Origin: Prevotella melaninogenica
GTDB taxonomy: Bacteria; Bacteroidota; Bacteroidia; Bacteroidales; Bacteroidaceae
Length of the DNA stretch: 64,000 nucleotides
Assembly: GCF_013267595.1 (NCBI RefSeq)
Contig: NZ_CP054011.1
Location: forward strand, 1,130,147 to 1,194,146
Reading direction: 5' to 3'
The notes under the pieces were generated by a model, which searched no databases, had not been told where the DNA came from, and worked only from the letters and a program-made list of their open reading frames with translations. Positions 8,587 to 17,174 of this stretch are shown in pieces. Positions within the stretch are counted from its first letter, which is position 1, and every line of letters begins with the position of its first letter. The position numbers were made by a program, and so were the translations under genes.

Positions 8587-8640
8587 AAAACCTTCGCATT
8601 ATATCGATTTTCCAAGCTTTGCGAAGGTTTTATTTTTTCT
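8587..8640. terminator. Bidirectional terminator
   Basis: 12-bp perfect stem AAAACCTTCGCA (8587-8598) / TGCGAAGGTTTT (8620-8631), 21-base loop, followed by ATTTTTTCT on the + strand and by TTTTAAAATG on the - strand. It lies between the convergent adhesin gene and rsmD. Confidence 0.85.
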
Positions 8641-8668
8641 TGAATATTGGAGAATCCAGAGGGGAAAT

Positions 8669-9199
8669 CTATCTGAGCAACGTGAAGTTTACGCTACCAT
8701 AACTCCTATGTTCAATGAAGTGTGGGTGAGCGGAGAAATCATTGGTTTTACCATGTTCAAAGACAAGTAGACCATCTTCCTTCAATAGGTCATATTGGAA
8801 GATGAGGTCAGGAATAGTATCTAATTCTGGCAATGCGTAGGGAGGGTCGGCAAAGATGAGGTCAAACTTCTGGTGACAACTTTTTAGAAAACGGAACACA
8901 TCTCCTTTTATCAATATATGCTCGTCTGTGCCAAGTTTCTCCATACATTGACTGATAAAGCGGGCATGGTCACGGTCTTTCTCTACGCTTATCACTTGTT
9001 GGCAACCACGTGATAAGAGTTCTAAGGATATACTTCCCGTACCTGCAAAGAGGTCGAGTGCGGTTGTTTCTTCCCAATCCACGTATGCATTGATAACATT
9101 AAAGATGTTTTCTTTAGCAAAGTCTGTTGTTGGGCGTGCCTTGAAGGTGCGTGGAATATCAAAATGTCTGCCTTTATACTTTCCTGTTATGATTCGCAT
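8669..9199 (-). CDS. rsmD: 16S rRNA (guanine966-N2)-methyltransferase RsmD
   Basis: A 176-residue SAM-dependent methyltransferase acting on the 30S subunit. It shows the start MRIITGKYKGR, the SAM-binding motif LDLFAGTGSISLELLSRG and the catalytic DPPYALPE motif, all typical of RsmD; length is normal. It lies 128 bases downstream of the DUF3822 gene on the same strand, a gene order common in Bacteroidetes, so the two are probably co-transcribed. The gap between them holds a short GGAGTGAAATGGAGTTAA repeat. Confidence 0.93.
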   Translation of the reverse strand: MRIITGKYKGRHFDIPRTFKARPTTDFAKENIFNVINAYVDWEETTALDLFAGTGSISLELLSRGCQQVISVEKDRDHARFISQCMEKLGTDEHILIKGDVFRFLKSCHQKFDLIFADPPYALPELDTIPDLIFQYDLLKEDGLLVFEHGKTNDFSAHPHFIEHRSYGSVNFTLLR

Positions 9200-9204
9200 A
9201 GTTT

Positions 9205-9262
9205 CTATTTTTAGGAGTGAAGGGGTGAAATGGAGTTAAGGAGTGAAATGGAGTTAAGACAT
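9205..9262. repeat. GGAGTGAAATGGAGTTAA repeat
   Basis: Tandem units GGAGTGAAGGGGTGAAATGGAGTTAA and GGAGTGAAATGGAGTTAAGAC. The reverse complement (ACTAATGTCTTAACTCC then CACTCC units) occurs at about 54149-54204, so it is a dispersed intergenic sequence. Confidence 0.6.
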
Positions 9263-9326
9263 TAGTCTTTTATCGAAGATGTGAGTGGTTTAACTTATTC
9301 TATACCTTGATCTTCCTCTATTTCTT

Positions 9327-10139
9327 TTATTCCAGATAGATAGTTTTCATGTCGTAGGGAATATCTGTACGTTTAGCCAACTGGCTATTATTGAAGTAAA
9401 CCTCCTGATTGATAACCCTACAGAACTTCAAATGCTGTTTTACTTTATCAATGAGCCAGTCTTGGTAATGTATGTCACCGACAATATATAACTCATCTTT
9501 CTCTACATCCATTCCTGTTAGCTTCCATATATAAAGGAGGTAATACAAAGCATCATGCTCATTGGTTGCTTCGTATGAATTACTGAAGCGGAATCTATTT
9601 TGTTGGAAACTGAAAACCTCCATACGCTTCTCATGGAAATAAGCATAAAGCTTTCTACGTGGACCAGCGTAAGAACGACGATAGAGATGCGTCCATACCG
9701 ACTGCATAAGCGGTTGTATACGAATGTCCTTGAAATGGTCGTCGATAACGAGTTTGAGGTCTTTGTTAATTGCAAAGACAGCAATCGCATTCAAGTCAGG
9801 TAGGATACTCGATAGAATCTCCTCGTTACCTTGTCTATGATAAGTATGATGATAAAGTGTCTCGATATCCTGTGTACCAAAGTCGTCAATAGGCATGAGC
9901 ATCACAGGGGTATCAATCTCTGCTAACAAACGTTTGTATCCACTCTGCAGCAATTCAGAAACCTTGAAGGCTTCGCGTAGATTGGCAGCAACAGAGATAC
10001 CCATATTCATCTCGTAGGGTTCATAAACGAGCATACCATTCTCTTGTGGGTCACCCACAGCAAATGCCATATTGTTCCTGCTAAATCTGATAGTAAGTCG
10101 CAGTTTTTTATCGGATATATTATTGTCTGTTTCTGTCAT
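9327..10139 (-). CDS. DUF3822 family protein
   Basis: A 270-residue Bacteroidetes-specific protein of the DUF3822 family; its role is unknown. It has no signal peptide or membrane segment. The order DUF3822-rsmD is conserved in the phylum, and an actin/ASKHA-like fold has been suggested for the family, which cannot be judged here. A longer start at 10196 is open, but a TAAGTTTG -7 box (10169-10176, minus strand) lies inside that extension, so the ATG at 10139 is preferred, giving a leader of roughly 25 bases. Confidence 0.8.
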   Translation of the reverse strand: MTETDNNISDKKLRLTIRFSRNNMAFAVGDPQENGMLVYEPYEMNMGISVAANLREAFKVSELLQSGYKRLLAEIDTPVMLMPIDDFGTQDIETLYHHTYHRQGNEEILSSILPDLNAIAVFAINKDLKLVIDDHFKDIRIQPLMQSVWTHLYRRSYAGPRRKLYAYFHEKRMEVFSFQQNRFRFSNSYEATNEHDALYYLLYIWKLTGMDVEKDELYIVGDIHYQDWLIDKVKQHLKFCRVINQEVYFNNSQLAKRTDIPYDMKTIYLE

Positions 10140-10168
10140 TACGAACGTTGTATAGCTTTTATCACCTG

Positions 10169-10176
10169 CAAACTTA
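10169..10176 (-). promoter_or_regulatory. -7 box upstream of DUF3822 gene
   Basis: TAAGTTTG on the minus strand, matching TAnnTTTG. No clear TTTG is found 19-20 bases upstream. It decides the start of the DUF3822 gene. Confidence 0.5.
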
Positions 10177-10283
10177 CACATTTTTTCCGATTTCATTGGT
10201 TATCTGCTTGATAAATATCATCGAATGGTATTCTTTAAAGTATTAAAAAAGGGAAAATTAGCGTTTGATACTTAAAAAAGATA

Positions 10284-10291
10284 TAACTTTG
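10284..10291 (+). promoter_or_regulatory. -7 box of lrgAB
   Basis: TAACTTTG, about 74 bases before the lrgA ATG. The only TTTG nearby (10264-10267) is 16 bases away, closer than the usual 19-20, so the -33 element is doubtful. Confidence 0.5.
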
Positions 10292-10364
10292 CACTCGCTT
10301 ATTAAATGCTATAACTATTCAAACGATCATGTTTGATGGTGGTGTTGAATAATAACTTTTTTAC

Positions 10365-10868
10365 ATGGCAAGACAGTTCTTTGTTATCTTCGGATGCTTA
10401 GCATTAGGAGAGTTTATTGTTTGGGCTACAGGAATAAAACTGCCGTCCAGTATCATTGGAATGCTTCTTCTTACACTTTTTCTAAAGTTAGGATGGGTGA
10501 AGTTAGCTTGGGTGGAGCGATTATCACAGCTTCTGATAGCAAATCTCGGCTTCTTCTTTGTACCGCCTGGGGTGGCTCTTATTCTCTATCTTGATCTTAT
10601 TAAGGCTCAATGGTTCCCTATTGTTACTGCAACAGTAGTCAGTACTCTTTTGGTATTGGTTGTTACAGGACAGATGCATCAACTTGTCATAAAGTTTGAA
10701 CGTCGGTTGATGGCTATGGACTTACTTCATCATCGTGCTCATGCGCAGAAGATGAAGAAGATGCTGGAGGAAACCGAAGAGGTTGAAGCCATGGAAGAAG
10801 CTGAAAGAATAGAACTTGACAAAGCGTTACTCGGACAGGATAAGATAACTAAAACGGAGGAAAAATAA
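10365..10868 (+). CDS. lrgA: CidA/LrgA family holin-like membrane protein
   Basis: A 167-residue inner-membrane protein with four predicted hydrophobic helices in the first 105 residues (e.g. GFFFVPPGVALILYLDLI, the LrgA signature region). The C-terminal tail is charged and rich in Glu, likely cytoplasmic, and longer than in Firmicutes LrgA. The family is linked to murein hydrolase control and to pyruvate or other small-molecule transport. lrgB starts on the last base of the stop codon (TAATG), so the two are translationally coupled. Confidence 0.88.
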   Translation: MARQFFVIFGCLALGEFIVWATGIKLPSSIIGMLLLTLFLKLGWVKLAWVERLSQLLIANLGFFFVPPGVALILYLDLIKAQWFPIVTATVVSTLLVLVVTGQMHQLVIKFERRLMAMDLLHHRAHAQKMKKMLEETEEVEAMEEAERIELDKALLGQDKITKTEEK

Positions 10869-11617
10869 TGGATTCGTGGGATGAAACAATCGGTCAGACT
10901 ATTGACCTTATACAGGATGGTAAAGATATCTTTTCCAATCAGTATGTTATTTTGGCATTGACTTTTGCTGCCTTCTTTTACATCAAACGTCTACAGCAGC
11001 GTACTGGTTGGATGTTACTCAACCCTATCTTGATAGCTATCGTACTTATTATTGTCTATCTCAAGATAACTGGTGTTTCTTTTGCAGTCTATAAGCAAGG
11101 TGCCCAATTGATTGACTTCTGGCTTAAACCAGCAGTTGTAGCCTTAGGCGTACCACTTTATTTACAGCTTGATGCCATAAAGCGTCTGTGGTTACCAATC
11201 GTTCTGTCACAGTTTGTTGGCTGTTTGGTTGGTATTGTGAGTGTTGTTTTCGTAGCACAGCTTTGTGGCGCACCTGATATTATTGTCCTCTCAATGGCAA
11301 GTAAATCAGTAACAACACCTATTGCAATGGAGGTGACACAGAGCCTTGGAGGTATTCCTTCTCTTACTGCTGCCGTGGTGGTTGTCACTGGTATTATTGG
11401 TGCTTTGGTAGGCTTTAAGATGTTGTCCTATGGTCATGTAAATAGTCCTATCGCACAAGGTCTCTCTATGGGTGCCGCCTCTCATGCCGTTGGAGCATCA
11501 ACCGCAATGGCATATAGCAGTAAGTATGGGGCTTTTGCGAGTTTAGGTATTACGCTGAACGGCATCTTCACTGCCCTGCTTACCCCAACGGTACTCCGCC
11601 TAATGGGAATTATTTAG
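10868..11617 (+). CDS. lrgB: LrgB family membrane protein
   Basis: A 249-residue polytopic inner-membrane protein, partner of LrgA/CidA. The family hallmark MASKSVTTPIAMEV and the GAASHAVGASTA segment are visible. It begins with a soluble 25-residue stretch, then 6-7 hydrophobic helices. It overlaps lrgA by one base. A 13-bp hairpin (11627-11685) lies 10 bases after the stop. Confidence 0.9.
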   Translation: MDSWDETIGQTIDLIQDGKDIFSNQYVILALTFAAFFYIKRLQQRTGWMLLNPILIAIVLIIVYLKITGVSFAVYKQGAQLIDFWLKPAVVALGVPLYLQLDAIKRLWLPIVLSQFVGCLVGIVSVVFVAQLCGAPDIIVLSMASKSVTTPIAMEVTQSLGGIPSLTAAVVVVTGIIGALVGFKMLSYGHVNSPIAQGLSMGAASHAVGASTAMAYSSKYGAFASLGITLNGIFTALLTPTVLRLMGII

Positions 11618-11626
11618 GGCGTCTTT

Positions 11627-11685
11627 GTGTAATAGCGTGATAAAGTCTACTAAATGTAAGTAGAAAATCATACACGCTATTACAC
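11627..11685. terminator. Hairpin with nested stem behind lrgB
   Basis: Outer arms GTGTAATAGCGTG (11627-11639) and CACGCTATTACAC (11673-11685) are a perfect 13-bp match. An inner pair TCTACT/AGTAGA lies between them, so a branched or cruciform structure is possible. No strong T tract follows directly (GAATAGTTTTAATTT), so terminator function is probable but not certain. Confidence 0.5.
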
Positions 11686-11704
11686 GAATAGTTTTAATTT
11701 CATT

Positions 11705-11788
11705 TTGCTGTCATATTTAACATTTTATATAATCCTACTGTTACATAGCAAGTTAGATAATGAATTAGGGTGACAGTAGTGACAGCAA
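11705..11788 (+). repeat. 82-84 bp TTGCTGTCA element, copy 2
   Basis: Starts TTGCTGTCATATTTAACA and ends TGACAGTAGTGACAGCAA; 84 bp. It lies between lrgB and the IS66 element. Same orientation as the copy at 52335. Confidence 0.85.
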
Positions 11789-11860
11789 AATCTCAACTTT
11801 TATCTCTGTAACATCAAGTGTGTGAGTATTTACTTATTGTTTAGTATCTTATAATAATTC

Positions 11861-13455
11861 GTAACTATTCAGCGATAATAGATATATAAGTGCATCTCAA
11901 TTTCTCAAACCTTAAATAAGGCTTGAATCGCATTATATGGAGTTTTGTCGTGCTTCTTAGCTGTTTCTACAATCGAATGAAGTTCAAGAAAAGCGTCTGC
12001 TCCGAAGTCTGAACGAAATGTACAGGAGTTCTTCAGTTTGATTTTTAGCTTGCGTATTCCACGTTCGCTTCCATTATTGTCAAATGGTATCATCGGATTT
12101 TCAAGGAAATTGAAAATGTAATCTCTGCATTTGACTAGGGCTTTTTTGAACGTAATAAACTTTTTACCAAACTCCTCTATATTCTGTTTGAGCAGATTGT
12201 CTAAACGTCGGGTCCATGACACCTTGTCTATAACGTCGTTCGGATTGCTATTCCGCTCGTGAATGGCTTCACGGAACAGATTGGTTACTTTCCCAGACCA
12301 CTCTTGCTCAGTGTTCAACTCTGATAGATATTGCAGTTTGCGGAGTAAGTGAGCAAGGCATACCTGGTGATTGAGGAAATGGAGTGCAAAGTATGCGCTA
12401 TGGCGGTCGGTAACGGCAGTCATTCGTTCCAAGCTATCGCCAAATTTGTCTACTAATACCTTCGATCCTCTTCCATCAGCACGGAAAAGCAGTGTGTAAT
12501 AAACGGTTTGTGCAATCCATGCCCAGTCGAGTCTTTTCTTACAGTACAAGCCGCTCTCATCGAAACCAACAACTGCTGATGACTTGATATATTCTTTAAT
12601 TTTATCAATCACAGGTTGCGCATTTCTCTTTGCCTCATTTACCCAGTTCACCAGCGAGCCTTCGCTTGGAGTGAGTCCAAATACCTCACGCAAAAAAGTT
12701 GCTATGCGACCATAAGGAAGAAATTGCACGACACTCAGATAAACCACTAAGGTCTTTACGCTTGAATCATATACCACGTTGTTTGACCGCCGTCTCGGTG
12801 CTGTCCGAATACGTTCACCACAGTTCTTGCATACCATCACATAGTGTCGGATTTCCTTGATTACGGGCTTCAACTCTGGAATGGAAATAACCTGCGTCAC
12901 ATAATCAAGCACACGTTCCGTATCTGATAAAGATTCTCCGCAACGAGTGCAATAGTTGGGTACCTCATCGATTATCTCGTCAGGTATGGAAGAGCAAGAC
13001 AACTTATGCCCATCATGCCCCTTTTGTCCTCCCGGCTTCTTACCACTTGGCTTACGGAGGCTTCTTATTTTTCTGATAACCTCATCCTTTATACGCTCCT
13101 TGCTTGGCGGAGTGCTGCTGTTATTAGAGTTTTTGTCAGGTTTTTCATACTTAGCCAAGCGTTCCCGTAAGTTTATAAGTTCCGTATCTTTCTTGCGAAT
13201 TTCAAGGTTCAGAGCATTTATGTTACGATTCAATTTAATAATCTCGGCATACTGCTGATTGACAGTTGCACGCAATAATCGCATCTCTTCCGTCATGGCT
13301 TGTAATACTTTTGATATGTCCGTAACCTGCTCTTTTATAGGTATAAAGGTACAAATAAAATCTGAAATACGCAAGAAAAATAAGTATCTTTATAGCCTTT
13401 ATACGAAGATTTTAGAGGAGAGAATACAGACTGAACAATACCGCTGAATAGTTAC
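11861..13455. mobile_element. IS66-family insertion sequence
   Basis: A 1595-bp element with perfect 14-bp terminal inverted repeats GTAACTATTCAGCG (11861-11874) and CGCTGAATAGTTAC (13442-13455); GTAA ends are typical for IS66. Only the large transposase gene is present, as in the ISBst12-like subgroup. The 8 bases on either side (AATAATTC and CATTAAAG) are not a duplication, so the flanks have been rearranged since insertion. Confidence 0.85.
11905..13374 (-). CDS. IS66-family transposase
   Basis: A 489-residue transposase. An N-terminal coiled coil (about residues 20-75) is followed by the linker with SSTPPSKE and a Gly/Lys-rich KKPGGQKGHDGH segment, then a zinc-binding domain with CTRCG and CKNCG, then the DDE catalytic domain with GFDESG, DRHSAY and the NGSERGIRKLK region. 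The length fits the single-ORF ISBst12-like type. The gene appears intact. The element interrupts a lanM remnant on its right. Confidence 0.93.
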   Translation of the reverse strand: MRISDFICTFIPIKEQVTDISKVLQAMTEEMRLLRATVNQQYAEIIKLNRNINALNLEIRKKDTELINLRERLAKYEKPDKNSNNSSTPPSKERIKDEVIRKIRSLRKPSGKKPGGQKGHDGHKLSCSSIPDEIIDEVPNYCTRCGESLSDTERVLDYVTQVISIPELKPVIKEIRHYVMVCKNCGERIRTAPRRRSNNVVYDSSVKTLVVYLSVVQFLPYGRIATFLREVFGLTPSEGSLVNWVNEAKRNAQPVIDKIKEYIKSSAVVGFDESGLYCKKRLDWAWIAQTVYYTLLFRADGRGSKVLVDKFGDSLERMTAVTDRHSAYFALHFLNHQVCLAHLLRKLQYLSELNTEQEWSGKVTNLFREAIHERNSNPNDVIDKVSWTRRLDNLLKQNIEEFGKKFITFKKALVKCRDYIFNFLENPMIPFDNNGSERGIRKLKIKLKNSCTFRSDFGADAFLELHSIVETAKKHDKTPYNAIQALFKV

Positions 13456-14441
13456 CATTAAAGTTATATGCATTAAAGAAATCTAAAATTAGTTCTTTGT
13501 GTTTAAGCATCAAGTCATAGGCATATTTGAATCCAGCTAAAAAGAAAGAAGACAATTCTCGTGATATTGGTAAACATTCTTGTTTATATCGTGGCAGGTG
13601 GAGATTTTCTGTGTTAAATTTAAACAAGACTGAAGAAATTCTATTTCCTTCTTCAATTTTGCTAAACATCCAATCTGGTAGAATACCTGTTCTAATAACA
13701 GAATTTTGTATGTATTGTACAAGTGGTGTTGTATCCTGATACGGAATAGGACTGTTAATTAATGCTTCACAATCAAGAATGCAGGGTTGGTTGTCTGAAA
13801 ACAAAATGTTATCAGGGATAATATCTTGCGAATTTAGAAAGTAGAATGCACATAAAAGTACACCCCAATTATGATAATATGTAGTTAAGTCAGACCGATC
13901 GTTTAGTTCTGAGCCATATGTTTTGTGTATATGCCAAGAGTGATCTTTGTAATTCTTGAACTCAGGGATCCTAAGCTTAATCTTCAACCCCAAAGTAGAT
14001 AAGAAACGAATATAATCTACTAAAAATTGTTCGTTGTCTGCATTCCTCGGCTTATAATAAAGTCTCTTCCCACAATCAAAATCCACCGCCATAACACATT
14101 TGCCAAAGTGAATGTCTCTTGAGAACATTTTAACCTTCTCTATATTTGACTCTTCTAATTCAAAGAAATCATTTAATTGAGACTTCTCTTCCTCAAATTT
14201 GTGGGAGAAAGAAGTAACATAATTAATAATCCTGTAAGTGTAGGTTTCTAACAGATGGATAAGATTAGGATATTTCTCAAAAAAAATATTTTATCCATTC
14301 ATCATTTCGTGACAAAGTGTTTATAAAAAAAAACTCCTTCTCTTTTTGATTAGCCCCTTTTGCCAAATTGTAGTTTATAGCTAATTTTAACTCGTATTTG
14401 TAAACTGAGTCCATATAATTTGAATAAGCATACCTTACAAT
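13456..14441 (-). pseudogene. LanM lanthionine synthetase fragment (DUF4135)
   Basis: Remnant of a type 2 lantibiotic-modifying enzyme. What remains is part of the dehydratase (DUF4135) domain: KRLYYKPRNA, and DIIPDNILFSDNQPCILDCE, which corresponds to the kinase-like DxHxxN/DxE segment. The 3' part, including the whole LanC-like cyclase domain (zinc Cys/His), is gone; the frame runs into the IS66 end at 13455. The N-terminus is also missing. In addition an 8-base A run at 14279-14286 puts the upstream part (MDSVYKYEL... to 14414) out of frame with the EKYPNLIHLL part; one base fewer would restore a single frame from 14441 down. No precursor peptide gene or exporter is seen nearby. Clearly non-functional. 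Confidence 0.8.
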
Positions 14442-14529
14442 TTAATATGCAACATCGTTTATGCACTCTTTATTTAGGCATTGAGCATCTTTTAGCGAGA
14501 GTGAAATTAATTTGACTACTAATACATAA

Positions 14530-15566
14530 TATGACGCACAAAAACATCCCTCATACATTGCAGAAGGTGTACAGGAAAGAGAGTTGTTACGGACTGCAGA
14601 GAGCATCGCAAGCATTGGTGCGCACTATGGCGTAAATGGTAAGCTGTTATCCACACAGTACAAGGAATATTTCAGTGATTATCGTAGCTGGGATCAGTTG
14701 GATCATGCTCAAGACTGGCTATTGTTTGAAGATAACATAGGAGAGAATCTAAGTATCGATGAGACCTGTTTAAGCAGTGGCGAGGTTTATACTTTTCTAA
14801 CCAACAAGGCGGGAAAGGGCAGAAAAGGGACTTTGGTAGCTGTGGTTAAAGGGACCAAGGCAGAGGACGTTATTCAGGTTCTCAAGAAGATAAACCTTTC
14901 TAAACGGAAGACTGTCAAGGAGATAACGCTCGATTTGTCATCTTCTATGATGCGCATAGCCCGCTCTGTTTTTCCCAAAGCACTTATTACCAATGATAGA
15001 TTTCATGTACAGAAACTATATTATGATGCTCTGGATGACATGCGTATTGCTTACCGATGGATGGCAAGAGATAAAGAGAACGAGGAGATAAAAGAAGCTA
15101 AAAGTAAGGGAAAGGAATATATACCATTTAGATACAGCAATGGTGACACCGTAAGCAGTTGCTCGCCAGAGCAAAGTTCATATTGACCAAGCACAAGACC
15201 AAGTGGACTGAAACACAGAAAGACAGAGCACAAATCATCTTTGAACATTATCCGACACTGAAAAAGGCGTATGATTTGGCTATGAAACTTACCGATATTT
15301 ATAACATCAAGAGCATCAAGGATGCTGCAAGGCTGAAGCTGGCTAAATGGTTTAATGAGGTAGAAGAGTTGGGAGTGGACAATTTCTACACAGTGATTGA
15401 CACGTTTGAAAATCATTATCAAACCATACTCAATTTCTTTGTAAACAGAGCTACGAATGCAAATGCCGAGTCATTCAATGCTAAAGTTAAGGCATTCAGG
15501 GCACAGTTCAGAGGAGTCACAGATATTCCTTTCTTTTTATATAGGCTTATGAAATTGTGTGCTTAA
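14530..15566 (+). pseudogene. Decayed ISL3/ISAon1-family transposase
   Basis: Two overlapping frames encode one transposase. The first (open from 14530, with possible TTG start at 14584) has DWLLFEDNIGENLSIDETCL, TLVAVVKGTK, ITLDLSSSM and NDRFHVQKL; the second (from 15159) has LLARAKFILTKH, NRATNANAESFNAKVKAFR and FRGVTDIPFF. They join at SNGDT/RKQLLARAK, around 15147-15155, where one C appears lost (ACACCGTAAG; ACACCCGTAAG would keep the frame). The separate N-terminal zinc-finger ORF of ISAon1-type elements is absent, and no left inverted repeat was found, so the 5' end is truncated. Inactive. Confidence 0.82.
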
Positions 15567-15793
15567 GAGGATAGGCTTGCAACTGGGTTTTAGGACTGAC
15601 CCGTTGTTACATAAGAGCAACCTGGTTATAAAAGTGTCATTTTCGTCATTAAACATACCCACCACTATATACGATTAATAATTACTTATATGTTGCGAAC
15701 CTAACTAATTTTTCTTGATTTTGCAAATATTTACTTCTAAAAAATTCACACTGGACTATTTTTAACATTTCGATGTGCCAAAATATTGTATAT

Positions 15794-16920
15794 ACCTGAA
15801 CTCGGGATAAGAAAAGTCTGCAAAAAGTTGGTAATCTCATTATATTTTTGTAACTTTATAGTTGAAAATCAATCAATTACAATAAATATAACAATGATTA
15901 CCAAGGACAAAATTACTGAAATTTTCTGTATTGCAGATGACTTTTGCAAAGAATTTGAGTTAGAAACTGATAAAATAGGTCTCTCCGAAAGGAATAAAGG
16001 ATGTCATCGCCATCGCAGGTGGCGTATGAGTAAGTCTGAAATCATAACGATATTAATTTGCTTCCACTTTAATTCCTATCGTAATTTTCGTCACTATTAT
16101 ACCTTTTTCGTAAAAGAGCATTTAGCAGATTTATTTCCAAATCAATTGTCTTATAATCGTTTTCTTGAATTAGAGGCAAGAGTCTCTGTAGAGATGATGA
16201 TGTTCCTGCAGATATGTTGTTTTGGGAGGTGTACTGGTATTAGTTTTATTGACTCAACTTGTATTCCAGTTTGTCATAATAAACGTATTTGTCGCAATAA
16301 GGTTTTTAGAAATTATGCAACAAGGGGTAAGAGTACAATGGGATGGTATTTTGGATTCAAACTACATCTTATCTGTAATGAAAGAGGTGAGATTCTAAAC
16401 TTTATGCTCACTAAAGCAAATGTTGATGACCGAGACGAAAATGTATTTAACAGGTTGACAGAAAATGTGTTTGGTAAATTGTTTGCAGACAAAGGGTACA
16501 TTTCTCAAGGATTATTTGAGCGATTGTTCAATGATGGAATAAATTTAGTTACTGGCATTAGGAGTAACATGAAAAACAAACTAATGCCACTTTATGATAG
16601 ACTTCTTCTAAGGAAAAGATCTGTAATAGAGACTATCAATGATGAGCTAAAGAATGTAGCTCAATTAGTGCATTCAAGGCATAGAAGCATATTTAATTTC
16701 GCAATGAATGTTCTCTCTGCTATTGCAGCCTACTGCTTCTTTGAGAAAAAGCCAGCAGTGAACATAGACTTTGCTATAGAGCAACATTCGGGACAGCTTA
16801 CATTATTCTAAAGTAATCTGTTTTATTATTATCTTTAGACCCAATCAAAAGATTGAGTCTAAAGAGCCGTTGTACTAAACCAAACAGAAGAGTCGTATGA
16901 TACTTAGCCCGAGTTCAGGT
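15794..16920. mobile_element. IS982-family insertion sequence, complete
   Basis: Terminal inverted repeats ACCTGAACTCGGGATAAG (15794-15811) and CTTAGCCCGAGTTCAGGT (16903-16920) differ at one position. The element is 1127 bp and is flanked by the direct repeat GTATAT (15788-15793 and 16921-16926), a target-site duplication that marks a fairly recent insertion. One intact transposase gene lies inside. Confidence 0.92.
15894..16811 (+). CDS. IS982-family transposase
   Basis: A 305-residue transposase with the IS982 layout: N-terminal helical part with HRHRRWRMSKSEIITI, then the DDE core with FIDSTCIPVCHNKRI, GWYFGFKLHLICNERGEI, ANVDDRD, ADKGYIS and the C-terminal KRSVIETINDELKN (catalytic Glu). 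An in-frame extension to 15786 overlaps the terminal repeat and has no ATG, so the ATG at 15894 is chosen. The gene is intact. Confidence 0.93.
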   Translation: MITKDKITEIFCIADDFCKEFELETDKIGLSERNKGCHRHRRWRMSKSEIITILICFHFNSYRNFRHYYTFFVKEHLADLFPNQLSYNRFLELEARVSVEMMMFLQICCFGRCTGISFIDSTCIPVCHNKRICRNKVFRNYATRGKSTMGWYFGFKLHLICNERGEILNFMLTKANVDDRDENVFNRLTENVFGKLFADKGYISQGLFERLFNDGINLVTGIRSNMKNKLMPLYDRLLLRKRSVIETINDELKNVAQLVHSRHRSIFNFAMNVLSAIAAYCFFEKKPAVNIDFAIEQHSGQLTLF

Positions 16921-16926
16921 GTATAT

Positions 16927-17168
16927 TTCATCATTTTTTCTGAATTCTCTTACTTCATGTGCCGAGGTATTCCTTAGAATTCTTGGATTGTTGGGAATAA
17001 ATTACTACCTTTACCCCATCAATTAAAGTGTTCTTTGAGGCAATGCAGAATAAAGAAAGGGAAAGAAACTCGCTCGTTTCCATCTCGTAACCCATTTACC
17101 CTTTATTCTTTCTTAGTTTTCTGATTATCTGAAAGATACAATATTCTTGAATCTTTTTCTGGCATATA
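16927..17168. other. Intergenic stretch before receptor fragment
   Basis: About 240 bases with no ORF of interest, no hairpin of note and no consensus -7 box. With 15567-15793 it is likely the original target region of the IS982 insertion. Confidence 0.5.
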
Positions 17169-17174
17169 ATGTTT

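Noticed and set aside
10140..10196. Longer start for the DUF3822 protein
   Set aside because: The extension contains the TAAGTTTG promoter box; the ATG at 10139 is better.
13412..13455. End of the lanM reading frame as a natural C-terminus
   Set aside because: The last 14 codons lie inside the IS66 terminal region.
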